64,000 nucleotides of DNA from Sipunculus nudus (GCA_026874595.1 CM049312.1:48055429-48119428); one strand, 5' to 3'. Counted from the first letter of the stretch, positions 1-11,257 are shown. Notes: a model not told the origin generated them from the sequence alone. A program made the numbers and translations.

Positions 1-52
1 CCTAATGTCTATCCCCTTGCACAGGTTTGCATTAGGCCTGTAGGCCTTGTTT
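1..52 (+). mobile_element. Family A (Helentron-like) 3' end, partial
   Basis: The window opens inside the 3' end of a family A element. It shows the subterminal repeat CACAGGTTTGC, the hairpin AGGCCTGTAGGCCT and the terminus CTTGTT at 47-52. The same end closes complete copies at 16252, 18103 and 32946. The rest of the copy is outside the window. Confidence 0.8.
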
Positions 53-125
53 GTTTAAAGTTGACTTGTTGCAAAGAGTATATCAAATACATGTAATATG
101 TAAATATGTTTTAATATTTTAAAAG

Positions 126-682
126 ATGGATCATAAAATATCTGAAATGTTTCAGTTGACAGAATCTATCCTAATTACAGATCCTAATGTTCGAGTGGCA
201 TGTTTGACCTGCCTGGGAGGTATTGTCAGCGTACAAGCTCCGTTACTGGAGGTGTGTCATATATTACAGCCAGTCAGACAAAGAACCTCAGTGTCTGTAG
301 ACTCTGAGAGGATCCTGTCACATGACATGCAGGGTAGCAGCAAGGGTAACAAATCAGGATATCTCAGTCAACCTTGTTCTAGTGACACCAGCGTGAGCAG
401 CACCAACAGTCAGGGGTCATCAGGTGCAGCTACACCAACAATATCAGCTACTCAGACTCCTCCACTTCCTGAAGCAGGTGGCCATCAAAAGACATCCTGG
501 CTCATCAGACTTTCTATCAAAAATGTAGCTCCACACCTGCTGGACTTCAGTGCTGAAGCAGCAAGTTCTAGAGGAGCCACAGACCATAAGACTGGAGGGA
601 CGACAGTGCAGCCCCTTCCAGTCAGACTAGAATCTCTACAGCTCCTCGCTAACCTGGCCAAAGGCTACTTTCCTATTCTCAG
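126..682 (+). CDS. HEATR6: HEATR6 internal exon (first in window)
   Basis: Internal coding exon of HEAT repeat-containing protein 6, a helical-repeat protein of poorly known function. The frame is open from 126 to the donor AG|GTAAGG at 682/683 and leaves the exon in phase 2. It begins with a HEAT-like helix pair (DPNVRVACLTCLGGIVS, about residues 20-36), followed by QAPLLEV, a low-complexity Ser/Thr-rich linker (about residues 60-120), then SWLIRLSI and a closing block LPVRLESLQLLANLAKGYF. From family knowledge, vertebrate HEATR6 has the same order: VRVAALSLL, APLPEV, a variable Ser-rich stretch, WLIRLCI, then a PxRLEALQVL...ARGYF block. The next exon at 28970 restores the split Arg codon. 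The 5' boundary is uncertain: AG acceptors end at 125 and 155, and the ATG at 126 need not be a start codon. A family A element ends only 73 bases upstream. Confidence 0.88.
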
Positions 683-1158
683 GTAAGGGGGACATGCACA
701 TGCTTGTTACCTATCATTTGGTGAATCGTATTTAGAAGGTAAAGTTTCTAAATTGCTTTGAAGCCAATGCTGTCAAACAATTAAATTGAGGAATTTATGA
801 ACCTTAATATCTTTATACATATTGTTGTACCCACCAAAACAGTTTTGCGGAAAGAGTGGGTCTTCCTTTATTTGACCATTCTTTCTGCCAAAGAAAAATG
901 GTCATTAAATGCAGGTGGTCGCAAAACTAAAGCCTAAGTCACACATTCATGGTTTATAGCCACAGTGACTCATGGTGCTGGAAACTGGGGGCATCTTTGG
1001 GTGTCCTTGCTGATTTCCTCAGCAAACCATATCAATCCAGGATAATCGTGACAATTTGTAGGCTACTGTGGTAGTTTTAAACGGCATAAAACTTCCATAG
1101 CTCACTGTAGCCCTTCCACAGTTCATGCATATCATAGTAGCCCCTCAGTGTAACCTTA
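683..1158. other. Intron sequence with no recognised element
   Basis: No repeat of the window's main families and no credible frame was seen here. It may be old intron sequence. Confidence 0.5.
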
Positions 1159-1599
1159 GTAAGTACTAGGGCTGGGTATCGGTCCGCCTCTTCCGGTACA
1201 ATACGTATTGCGATAGTTAATTCGATACCGATACGTATTGACGATACGTTCATTTTTCTTTGTATATCATTTCTTAATAAAAGCTCTGTTTCTTGTTTAT
1301 ATATATTTTTTTTATTCTAACATATGACATATTTAGTATGCTATGTACTCAAGCAGCTTAAGCTTGATATCAAATAAATGAACAGACCAGTTGTAGTTTA
1401 TTATCAAAATCGATCTAATCAAGAATACCAAAATCTGGATCTTCTTTGAGCCCTTAACTCCCCCCCCCCCCCCCCACACACACAAGCACAAACACATTAC
1501 TTTTATTGCATTTGTTCGGGAAGATCATAGGCTGTGTTTTTTAATGTCATATAATCACACAGTTTTATATATTTCTGTGAATATGAATCCCATTAGTCA

Positions 1600-2060
1600 C
1601 TCTCCTGTTTATACAGGATTTGTCTCCAGGCTTTAATCATTTATTTGACATCTGATGTCCAACGCGGTAGTTCCATGTACCCTATGACTTGCTGCATTAA
1701 GATTTTCAAAGTAATTCATAATCTAAGTCTAGTGTATCTTAAACAGTACTTCACTCCACCTATTTCTGGCCGTGTCACCAGACTAGCTAGCTATGGACTG
1801 GCAGTGCCGGTAACAAATGGTGTTACGTATGCTACCCACTCGCTAAAACATTTGGGTACTATGATATGGAATTCTCTTCCATTCGACTATAAATATGCAG
1901 AGTCCCTTAGAGCATTCAAATTAAAGTTATCGTACTGTAAAGGGGCATCCTGCAGTTGTAATCTGTGTAATACTTAATATAACTTTGTAAAAATTGGCAT
2001 CCTTCTTTGGGCCGTATGCCATTGCTGATTTGTTTTGTCACTTCATGCCTTATTTTGATT
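1600..2060 (+). pseudogene. 3' fragment of a CR1/L2-like LINE reverse transcriptase ORF
   Basis: The open frame 1645-1977 translates to a 110-residue stretch with FKVIHNLSLVYL, YFTPPISGRVTRLASYGLAV and IWNSLPFDYKYAESLRAFKL. From family knowledge this is the style of the extreme C-terminus of jockey/CR1/L2-like non-LTR ORF2 proteins (FK..nlaP.YL...F....R....lwNsLP...r...sl..FK). The catalytic core is absent. The A/T-rich 3' untranslated part seems to continue at 3424-3690, beyond the family C insertion. The clade is not certain. Confidence 0.6.
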
Positions 2061-2064
2061 TTTT

Positions 2065-3423
2065 TATGCCCCCGCCACAAAGTGGCCGGGGCATATAGTT
2101 TTACCCATGTCCATCATTCCGTCATTCCGTCCTTCTGTCCTTCCGAAATAAAACAGTTGTACGGACGTTTTTTCGCAATGCCTGCAGATATTGGCCTGAT
2201 TTTTGGTGTGTGGGCAGATAATGACAAGTTACAGATTGAGTTCGCGTGTCGTCCCAGTTGACCTACTTTTGACCGTTTTACGGCTCCTTAACTTCAAAAA
2301 TTTCATGAAAAATATAAATTTTCATGACTAATACACATGTACGGAGTTTTTTTTCGCAATGCCTGCAGATATTGGCCTGATTTTTGGTGTGTGGGCAGAT
2401 AATGACCAGTTACAGATCAAGTTCGCGTTTTGTCCCAGTTGACCCACTTTTGACTGTTTTACGGCTCCTGAACATAGAAAATTTCATGAAAATATAAATT
2501 TTCATGACAAATACACATGTACTGACTTTTTTTTGCAATGCCTGCAGATATTGGCCTGATTTTTGGCATGTAGGCAGATAATGACCAGTTACAGATCGAG
2601 TTCGCATTTCGTCCCAGTTGACCTACTTTTGACTGTTTTACGGCTCCTTAACTTAGAAAATTTCATGAAAAATATAAATTTTCATGACTAATACACATGT
2701 ACGGACTTTTTTTCGCAATGCCTGCAGATATTGGCCTGATTTTTGGGGTGTTGGCAGATAATGACCAGTTACAGATTGAGTTCATGTTTTGTCCCAGTTG
2801 ACCTACTTTTGACCGTTTCACGGTGGTCTAACATAGAAAATTTCATAAAAAAGTGCACATGTACGGACTTTTTTTCGCAATGCCTGCAGATATGGGCTTG
2901 ATTTTTGGTGTGTAGGCAGATAATGACCAGTTACAGATCAAGTTCTTGTTTTGTCTCAGTTGACCTACTTTTGACCATTTGACTGCTCCTGAACATAGAA
3001 AGTTTCATGAAAAATAGAAATTTTCATAACAAATGCATATGTACCAACTTTTTTTCCTCAATGCCTGCACATACCACTCTGATTTTTTTATGTGTGAGCA
3101 GATAATGACAGTTGCGTTTCATCCCGGTTGACCACTTTTCATTGTCTTACGGCTCCTAAACATAGAAAATTTCATGAAAGACAGAAATTTTTATGGAAAA
3201 TGCACATGTATGGACTTTTTTTTCACAGTACCTGCAGATACTGGCCTGATTTTTGGTGTGTTGCTTGATAATGACCCGTAACAGATCGAGTTTGCATTTT
3301 GCCCTTGTTGACCTCCTTTTGACCATATGATACCTCCTGAACTAAAAACTTTTTTCAAAATTTAACAAATGTTTCTAATTTGCCCCAGGCGGGGGCATTC
3401 GTGTCGTTCAGACACATCTAGTT
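2065..3423 (+). mobile_element. Family C Helentron-like non-autonomous element
   Basis: It is inserted after a T-run. The 5' end folds back (TATGCCCCCGCCAC, loop AAA, GTGGCCGGGGCATA at 2065-2095) and is followed by CCGTC-rich repeats. The subterminal repeat ATGCCCCCGCC is answered by GGCGGGGGCAT at 3388-3398. The 3' hairpin GTGTCgttcaGACAC follows and the element ends ATCTAGTT at 3423. No coding capacity. The core is the tandem array at 2155-3350. Confidence 0.78.
2155..3350 (+). repeat. Tandem core of family C, period about 180 bp
   Basis: Successive units contain TGCCTGCAGATATTGGCCTG, then GTGGGCAGATAATGACCAG, then a GTCCCAGTTGACC block. The TGCCTGCAGATAT word recurs near 2178, 2360, 2539, 2719 and 2881, with decayed units near 3062 and 3229. 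The units diverge towards the 3' end. Confidence 0.85.
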
Positions 3424-4098
3424 TCAATATGAATTTGTCACTCTTATTTATAAAGACTTTATCAAATGTTATTCGCATTATACAACTTCATGCTTAACAT
3501 TGATCCTTAAAATTGATCAGACTTGTGATACTTTTTTTATGTAAGTTAATGTAATTTTATTATTATTTTTAATATCTTAAATTATTTAATTTTAATTAAT
3601 GTATGATTAGGTTGGTCACAATAGCCTATGGTTAATGATGTCTTTTTTTGTAAAAAATGACATAAAATAAAATTTTTGTATTATATTGAATTGTAAAAAA
3701 AATTATTCTCCTATTACCACTCACATGCGCCTGCTTGTCATGAAAGTACTGATGTGCATGCGTATATACATTTATGAACAAGTTTTAAAAGCCAAAGCAA
3801 CAAATATATAATGCATTTAGATTTATAAATCGTCATGTTTATATTTAAAGTTAGAGTTATATCTCTATGCATTGGCAATATATCGATACGACCAATACAG
3901 CATGCAAAGCATTTTGATTATCGTATCGACGTCGTGTATCGATTCGTATCGATATATCGATATATTGATACAGCCCTAGTAAGTACAGCCGTAGTACCAC
4001 CATACAGGCTTCTGTGTTGATCTGTACCCTTCCTGGGGTGATATGCGTATTGTAATTAAAATAGCCAATATTGTGATAACCATACCCTTCCTATATTT

Positions 4099-4249
4099 AG
4101 CGAACCTGTGAACTTGTTCAATGGTGTGCGATAGTCTTGTCTTCTGTCATCTGTACATGAACCCATACTATCTCAAAAATGACAGGAGCTAGCATCACAA
4201 AATTTATGCAAAAATCAGTCATCAGTAAAACAGATTGAGCTTAATTTTT
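4099..4249 (+). mobile_element. Family A 5' fragment
   Basis: Starts AGCGAACCTGTGAACTTG and continues into the CATACTATCTCAAAAATGACAG segment typical of family A 5' ends. It is cut at the T-run where family B begins at 4250. Confidence 0.7.
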
Positions 4250-4470
4250 AGCTCAGCTGACTATAAGTCATCTGAGCTATAGTCATGGTCCTTTGTCTGT
4301 CGTCCTGCCATCCGTCCGTCTGTTAACATACCATTGGACTCACAAATCCAAAATTTTGTATTGAGTTAGATGTCCCCAGAATCTCCGTCCATACCGAAAA
4401 TTGGGTCACTAGGACTTCATTCCTTTGAAATAATAATTAAAGGTAACAGGAATGTTCACCGGAGTTGTAG
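4250..4470 (+). mobile_element. Family B 5' fragment
   Basis: Starts with the foldback AGCTCAGCTGACTATAAGTC, then CATCTGAGCT, then CCGTCC repeats and the ATGTCCCCAGAATCTCC segment. Similarity fades by about 4470 and no 3' end is seen. Confidence 0.7.
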
Positions 4471-4797
4471 TTCGACGTAGCCAGAAAGTGTGCTCCAGAG
4501 AACAGTCCCGGCTCAGCCTGGTGCCACAGTGTCAGATTGAAGGGGGTCCCAGGGGTATGTCTGGTCCACGGTAATTGCTATTTAATGGTGATTGGCCCAC
4601 TTGAAATCATGATATAAGTTATTTTCCGAGCTGTTCAGTGGCAGTATAGAATAATTTGTATTACTTTTAGAAACTTAAATGATACACACATGGAATCAGA
4701 AGTATCCCCCATCCATCCATATATATATATATATATAAAAATATATATATATGTTACATTCAATGTGTAATATCAGTTAATTTGTTTGAAATTTTAA
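4471..4797. other. Unassigned intron stretch with an (AT)n run
   Basis: Nothing recognised except the dinucleotide run ATATAT at about 4720-4752. Confidence 0.5.
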
Positions 4798-4870
4798 GTC
4801 AGTTTACAAATTGCCCGATTCATGCATATAAATAACATGCCTGCGTGAATCGGGCAATTTGTAAATTGAC
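4798..4870. repeat. Long near-perfect hairpin
   Basis: The 25-base arm at 4798-4822 (starting GTCAGTTTACAAATTGCCCG) is complementary to 4846-4870 (TGAATCGGGCAATTTGTAAA...) with one mismatch and a 23-base loop. It matches no terminal repeat of the other elements here. It could be a small foldback element or a transcribed hairpin. Confidence 0.8.
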
Positions 4871-4904
4871 CGAAAATTTCAGGCAATTTACAAAATGACT
4901 GATA

Positions 4905-5965
4905 AGCAAACCTGTGAGCTTATGCGATGGTGTGGCGTCGTCTGGCGGCCGTTGTCCGTTGTCCGTCATCTGTACGTTAACCCATACTATCTTGAAAACG
5001 GCAGGAGTTAGCATCACGAAATTTTATGCAAAAAATTAGACATCTAAAAAACTTTTTTGCTTATTTTTTAGCTAACTTCATTTTCTTAGATTTTATAGGG
5101 AAAAAGCTAAAAAAGCTTTAAAATCTTCTTCTTTGAAATTTTTCAGCCAAATTGTCCAATATTTCACAGAAATGATCCCTGGAACTCAAGTTTGTTCGAA
5201 TGGTTCCAGTTCAGAGATTTTTGGCCGAGTTACAGGAGGCTGAACTTTGTCATCTGTCCAGAAAAGCATACTAATAAAACAATCTCAGAAACGGCTGGAG
5301 CTATAATCACCAAATTTTATACCAATGTTTGTCACTTATGTCGTATCTGAAATTGAGGTATTGGTGGCGCCACCTACATTGATCTGTTTTTACAAGCGAA
5401 AATGTAATTTTAAACTCTTCTAGCTTATACACTGATTTATGAAGAAACTGTTAAGCTGATTGGTTTAAACTTTTCAAGAATTATTCTATGGTAGGGTTCT
5501 GCCAGTTTTATAAGAATAGGTTAAATAATCTAATAATAAATTAAATAATAAATAATAATAATCTAATCTAATAATAATAATAATAATCTAATAATAAATT
5601 AAATAGAATAAATACAGCTTTAAAAAAACATTGTAGCCAATTGAAAAAGGTTTTCTGTGTTTGAAAACAGATTTGACAACATGCTGAGTTTCAGCAGCCA
5701 AGTCATAAGATCGCTAAGTACAACCAGGTGGGGTCCAGACATCACCATGACAACTGACCTGGCTCTGGCAGATGTCTAGACAATGGGACTAGACGTCTAG
5801 ACATTTTGCAGGTTTATACTATCCTTGACTGCTTTCTTGATTTTATGTTAGGTGGCGCCACCTACATTCAAATTTATGCTGCAGACATCCAAGCTCATAT
5901 CTCGTGAACCATTTGACCGATTTTGCATGTTTATAGATCTCACATAGCTCTTAACAAGACACATA
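4905..5965 (+). mobile_element. Family A, 5' part, truncated
   Basis: Begins AGCAAACCTGTGAGCTTATG. It runs through the family A front segments, one GTCTAGAC cluster (about 5773-5800) and two GGTGGCGCCACC palindromes (about 5362 and 5851), and stops in the tandem-core sequence. No 3' end follows. Confidence 0.75.
5520..5605. repeat. AT-rich (TAA)n-like simple repeat
   Basis: Imperfect AATAAT/TAATCT repeats inside the family A fragment. Confidence 0.8.
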
Positions 5966-6315
5966 AGGAAAACCAACATATAAAGATGATTAAATGTCAT
6001 TTATTTATGACAGAAAACAAATAAAAATTAGAGCAAATTCAGAATCAATTAAAATGCCAAAAACATGATGAAATGTTATTGTACTATTTTAGTGGTAATA
6101 ACAATATATTCTTAAGTCTTTACATACAGATAGGACCAGTCACATCCTGAATCCTAATACAGATCAAACTAAAAAGGAGCAGTAGAAGTAAAGAGTATGA
6201 TTGTGCAATTAAAATACATGGTGACATATGGCAAATACAATGTATGGAGGCAAAATAGGACATTAACATATTGTCCATATGAGAAAAGATACAGATCAAT
6301 GTTGCTCAAAAATTA
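5966..6315. other. Unassigned intron stretch
   Basis: AT-rich. The words CCAGTCACATCCTGAATCC (about 6128) and CCAGTCACGTTCTGAATCC (about 7843) occur on both sides of the family E element, suggesting an older repeat that E interrupted or adjoined. No gene seen. Confidence 0.45.
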
Positions 6316-7630
6316 AAACAAGAGCACCGCAAAGCGGAGCATCCCCTCTCATGGGAGCATAATGATATGGGGTGTATTACGCAAGTGTTAAAATGAGGTG
6401 GGGAGGTGTTATAGCTTGAGCTTTGATATCAAACTCAACAAGTTGTAAATGTATCGGTGTGTGAGGCATATGTGCGAGATGCAAGGTTTAGGTCAAACAG
6501 TTTGGCTTGAAATTGATCAACAAGCATTTTCAAGAAGTGGGTCCTGTGGCTGTGACCTTTGACCGCGTGACCTCAAAATCGATAGGTTTTTTTCATCCAT
6601 GGGAGGGTAAGCTATGTGTATATGATAAAAGGTTCAGGTCAAACGGTTTTGCTTAAAATGGGTCCACAAGCTTTTCAAGAAGTGGGTGCTGTGGCCATGA
6701 CCTTTGACCCTGTGACCTCAAAATTCATAGGTTTCTTCATCCATGGGTGGGTAAGCCATATGTGCAAGATGAAAGGTTTAGGTCAAACAGTTTGGCTTGA
6801 AATCGATCCACAAGCTTTTTCAAAAGGGGGTGCTGTGGCCTTGACCTTTGACCCCATGACCTCAAAATTGATGAGTATCTTCATCCATGGGTGGGTAAGC
6901 CATATGTGCGAGATGAAAGGTTTAGGTCAAACGGTTTGGCTTGAAATCGATCCACAAGCTTTTTCAACAAGTGGGTGCTGTGGCCGTGACCTTTGACCCC
7001 GTGACCTCAAAGTGATAGGTTTCTTCATCCATGGGTGGGTAAGCCATATGTGCGAGATGAAAGGTTTAGGTCAAACAGTTTGGCTTAAAATCGATCCCCA
7101 AGCTTTTTCAACAAGTGGGTGCTGTGGCCGTGACTTTTGACCCCGTGACCTCAAATTCAATAGGTTTCTTCATCCATGGGTGGGTAAGCCATATGTGCAA
7201 GATGAAAGGTTTAGGTCAAATGGTTTGGCTTGAAATCGATCCACAAGCTTTTTCAAGAAGTGGGTGCTGTGGCCATGATCTTTGACCCTGTGACCTCAAA
7301 ATCGATAAGTTTCTTCATCCATGTGTGGGTAAGCCATTTGTGCAAGATGAAAGGTTTAGGTCAAACGGTTTGGCTTGATATCGATCCACAAGGTTTTTCA
7401 ACAAGTGGGTGCTGTGGCTGAGACCTTTGACCCCGTGACCTCAAAATCGATAGGTTTCTTCATCCATGGGTGGGTGAGCCATATATGTGAGATGAAAGGT
7501 TTAGGTCAAACGGTTTGGCTTGAAATTGATCCACAAGGCAACTTCGGACGGACGGACGGACGGACAGACGGACGGAAGCACGAACAGAGGCGTTACTATA
7601 TCCCTTTACAACTTTGTTGCGAGGGGATAA
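6316..7630 (-). mobile_element. Family E Helentron-like element (minus strand)
   Basis: Read on the minus strand it starts near 7630 with a foldback (TATCCC...CAACaaaGTTG...GGGATA), then CCGTCC repeats (7547-7577). It ends with the subterminal repeat GAGGGGAT, the hairpin CCGCTTTGCGG and the terminus GCTCTTGTTT at 6316. The 5' partner of the subterminal repeat is ATCCCCTC. The layout is that of families B, C and D, with unrelated sequence. Confidence 0.75.
6450..7540 (-). repeat. Tandem core of family E, period about 144-145 bp
   Basis: The plus-strand word CCATGGGTGGGTAAGCCATA recurs at 6741, 6885, 7029 and 7174, with variants further on. Each unit holds GGTTTAGGTCAAACGGTTTG and GACCTTTGACCCCGTGACCT. 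Roughly seven and a half units. Open plus-strand frames across it come from the period being near 48 codons. Confidence 0.9.
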
Positions 7631-8245
7631 TAAGCACTGGTGGGGATCAAAGAACGCAATAGCCCTATGAAATAGGGCTCCCCACCAAGCTTAAAACAAA
7701 TATAAAGGCCAAGAATTGATAATGTGAGTAGCAGGGGTACTACTACATGCATAGGTTGTATTGAATGTATGAAACCAATATAATTTGGCCTATATTAGAC
7801 ATATCTGATTGTGTATGTCGAGGGGGGGGGGGAGCAGATAAGGACCAGTCACGTTCTGAATCCTTAACAGCCCTTTCGTTTGACATGGTGACAAGGACCC
7901 ATTGGTAACAGTCAGAAGTCATACTGTTTTTGCCCAGTACACAATTTGGACCAGTCACATTCTTAATCCATAAAGTGCGAACTGGGTAAAAACCACTACC
8001 AGGGTGTAAAATTAAGGGAGGGAGCGGGCGGGAGGGCTCGTGTAATACCTGATTTGTTGTTGGTGGCTGGGGAAGTGTTTTAAATGCTTAAGCAATATAT
8101 TGGTTATGAACAGATTTGCAACAGGGGCAGACATATATATTTGAAAAATGCCTTTGATTTCCACCTGCCCAGGCCCATTATCATATCATTTGAAATGCCT
8201 TGTGTAGCAGCATGCGAAGCTGCGCCTATAAGGAAACTGTGACAG
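7631..8245. other. Unassigned intron stretch
   Basis: Contains a G-run at 7822-7831 and no recognised gene. It may include the 3' continuation of the decayed recombinase element on the minus strand. Confidence 0.4.
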
Positions 8246-8725
8246 TTAAAATTTGTGGCTGGGCAGCCAATGGCATTTAAAATTTTTGACCATACATATT
8301 TTGAAAAAGGAGCGCGAAATTGGTGTGCCGTCTGTGAACAAAAAAAGAGGACCCTGCAGTGGGGGTCTAATGGAGAGGTAGGAAGACGGAGCTTTGACTG
8401 GGCATAAGGGCTCAGAGGATGGCTGTAAAATCAATACTGTTGAGTGATCAAGAGGGGCATATTTAAACCCAGACATGGTGAACTGAAAGATTTCATTTAT
8501 CCTGAGGACCTCCCTTACCAGTAGGTTATCGCCTACAGAGTAGAGCCCTGGGCAAGTTATTTCCCCAACCTTCAGGAATGCATGGAAGGCCAGCATAAAC
8601 ATGGCCTGAAGGAGTCTCTGTATATACGGGTTGGTAAAAAGGGATGGAGTGGCAGACACCATATTGTGAAGGAGCTCCAAGAAAATTGGGAGGTGGAAAT
8701 CGGAATGTTTACTTCTTTTTTGTAA
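8246..8725 (-). pseudogene. Tyrosine-recombinase (Crypton/DIRS-type) fragment
   Basis: Reading on the minus strand from about 8725 gives GLQKRSKHSDFHLPIFLELL and then a 144-residue stretch with LLQAMFMLAFHAFLKVGEIT, a middle SGFKYAPLDHST, PVKAPSSYLSIRPPLQGPLF and FTDGTPISRSFF. From family knowledge this is the catalytic-domain layout of the eukaryotic tyrosine recombinases found in DIRS and Crypton-like elements and related animal genes (AFHAFLRVGE; CPV.AL..YL..R....GPLF...DG.P.SR..F). The catalytic Arg of box I (FLRxGE) reads Lys here (FLKVGE). The His-x-x-Arg and Tyr part is missing. No upstream Met-led full domain exists, so it is a decayed fragment. Confidence 0.65.
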
Positions 8726-8742
8726 CCCAGTGAGTAATTTTT

Positions 8743-8911
8743 AGCAAACCTGTGAGCTTATGCGATGGTGTAGCATTGTCCGGCATCCGGCGTCTGTACG
8801 TTAACCATACTATCTTGAAAATGGCAAGAGTTAGTATCACAGAATTTTATGCAAAAAATTATCATATAAAAAACTATCGGATTTTGCTTATTTTTTGGCT
8901 AACTGTTTTTT
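8743..8911 (+). mobile_element. Family A 5' fragment, interrupted
   Basis: Starts AGCAAACCTGTGAGCTTATG and is cut after about 170 bases at a T-run, where a second family A 5' end begins at 8912. This is an A-next-to-A insertion. Confidence 0.75.
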
Positions 8912-11257
8912 AGCGAACCTGTGAGCTTATGCGATGGTGCGGCGTCGTACGTTGTGTGTCGTGCGTCGAACATCGTTCATTGTCTGTACGTTAACCATAG
9001 CTATCTCGAAAACGGCAGGAGTTAGCATCACCAAAGTTATTGCAAATAATCAGTCATCGAAAAAACTATATCGGATTTTGTTTATGTTTTTTTCTTACTG
9101 CATTTTCTTAGATTTTATAGGGGAAAAGCTAAGAAAGCTTTAAAAAATCTTTAAACTGTCCAGCCTAATTGTCCTATATTTCACAGAAATTATCCCTGGG
9201 ACAATCTCTCTCAAGTTTGTTTGAATGGTTCCAGTTTGGAGATTTTTGGCCAAGTTATAGGAGGTTAAAATTTGTCATCTGTCCAAAAAAGCATATTAAA
9301 ATTTAAATCTCAGAAATGGTTGGAGCTATCATCACCAAATTTTATACCAATGTTGGTCACATAGGTCATATCAGAAATTGAAATATTGGTGGCGCCACCT
9401 GCATCGGCTTTTTTTGTACAGGGTCATCAGTGCCTGTGTCACACTGAGCGCTACAAACCTTATGGCCAAAATGTTTAATATTGCACAGAAATGATCCTAG
9501 GGTAATGCTTTCTAAAGTTTGTTCAAATGGTCTCTGTTCAGTGACTTTTGGCTAAGTTATGGGAAGCTGAATTTAGTCATATGCAATAACAGCCCATTTT
9601 AGTTCAGTGGCTATAAAGATCTTCTTCTCAAAAACCACTGGGCCAATTTCCTAAATCTCATTCATTAATTATCCTCAGATGTTGATAATTCAAGTTTGTT
9701 CAAGTGGTTTTGGTTCAGTGCTTTTTGGTTGAGTTACGGGAAGCTGAACTTAGCCAGTTTGCTGTGTCTTCCCATATGAGTTATAAAACCTGCAAAATGT
9801 TGTTTGACTGTTGCCACTGAAGCCAGTTTGTTGAATATTTTACAAGAATAATCCCTACAATAATTCTTATAATAATTGTCATTAATGGTTCCACATGAAT
9901 GATTTTTGGCTGAATTATGGAGATTCAATTGAGTCATTTTACCATGTATGTTAGCTTTGTGAAGCTTTTACATCTAGCCTGGCACTTGTTTATCAGCATC
10001 GATTACATCATGCCACTAGACATTTAGATTTCCGGTTATCTTTGGTTAATATTGACAAGAAAGGTTTTTTTAAAAGCTTTTTAAAAAATTAGATTTATGA
10101 TTTTAGTTATTCATCATACCAGGCAATGGAAAATTCATGGATATTCAGCTCTCTGTGGTTATATAAATACAACTGAACATGGATTATAAATTATTGGTAT
10201 CCCTACTTAACTTAATTCAAGAATTTGCCATCAGTGAGATATATCTGTTTTTTAATTTTGCATTCAGTATGCATCTGTAATAAAATTTACATATATTCCT
10301 GATTTCTTTTTTTTTATAAAAAGTCAGCTGAAAAGCATTTTGTATTTGGAAAATAAATTTCAAAGTTATTTCAAGTAGGGACCACTTTTGTGTTCAGAAG
10401 GCAGCACTTGGTTTGCCATTGGCAGATTGCCAGTGCCTTGTGTTGGCCATTAGCCAAGATGATGTCAGCTCTATAAATAGTTTTGGCACAGTGCCAGGAT
10501 TGGAAGAAGTGCAGCCAGGTATAGGTCAAGAGTTCACTCAGTGCAGTAGCTGCATTCTATTTAAAGCTTTGGCAAACTGCTCACTGCATCATATTTGGCA
10601 CCAAAGTTCAGCCTGAATCTATTTATAGCTTTGGCAGACTGCCAACTGTGTCAGATTATGCAACAGATCAAGAGTTCGCTCAGTGCAGACAGGTACAGGT
10701 CAAAAGTTCACTCAGTCTACCCAGATGCAGGTCAAGAGTTCACTCAGTGCAGTAGCTGGAAACAGCAATTTCTCTCAGGTCACTCTGGGGCAACTGCCTT
10801 ACTCACCTAGGCCTTGTCAGCCCAGTGCATCAAACTCTGGGGAAGTTTGATGTATTGGACTGATATTTTGACCTGTCTATGCATCTTTGATGGTATTCTA
10901 ATTTACAAGACAGGTGGTGACACCTACATTGACTTTTGCAGTGTATGCGCCTGCTTATTTCTACAGATGAATTTGATACATCAGCCTAAAATTGGGCATG
11001 TATATACATATCGGGTAGCTTTATAGTGTACAAGACTGGTGGCGTCACCTACAATAATTTTTGCACAGTGTATGCCCCTGCTTATTTCACAAGAGGGGTT
11101 TGACATGTCAGTCTGACATTGGGCATATGTATATATCTCTTCGTTGTATATAAGACTGGTGGTGCAAGCTACAATCATTGTATCTGTCAAAACAGACTTG
11201 CAATGCTGCTGCCATTGCCACATAGGTTTCCGGAGAACTCCTCCGAACAGAAATTTT
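8912..11257 (+). mobile_element. Family A element, 3' part displaced by family B
   Basis: Begins AGCGAACCTGTGAGCTTATG and contains a GGTGGCGCCACC palindrome at about 9390. It also holds the 30-base AAGAGTTCACTCAGTGCAG repeats at 10530-10760. It breaks at GAAATTTT|AGCTCAG (11257/11258), where a family B element starts. The uninterrupted paralogous sequence GCAGAAATTTTTAAAATTC is at about 52666. Confidence 0.75.

Larger units (their letters stand above)
1167..3978. mobile_element. hAT-like non-autonomous DNA transposon
   Basis: The element starts TAGGGCTGGGTATCGG at 1167 and ends GATACAGCCCTA at 3978, so the termini are inverted repeats (TAGGGCTG... on each strand, followed by ATCG/TATCGA-rich arms). 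It is flanked by a perfect 8-bp duplication GTAAGTAC at 1159-1166 and 3979-3986. An 8-bp duplication and TAGGG-type ends are typical of the hAT superfamily. There is no transposase frame. The interior was later enlarged by a LINE fragment and a family C element, so the original element was much shorter. Confidence 0.85.

Noticed and set aside
6616-6996. 126-residue plus-strand repeat protein
   Set aside because: Produced by the 144-base periodicity of the family E tandem core; the frame drifts after the 145-base units.
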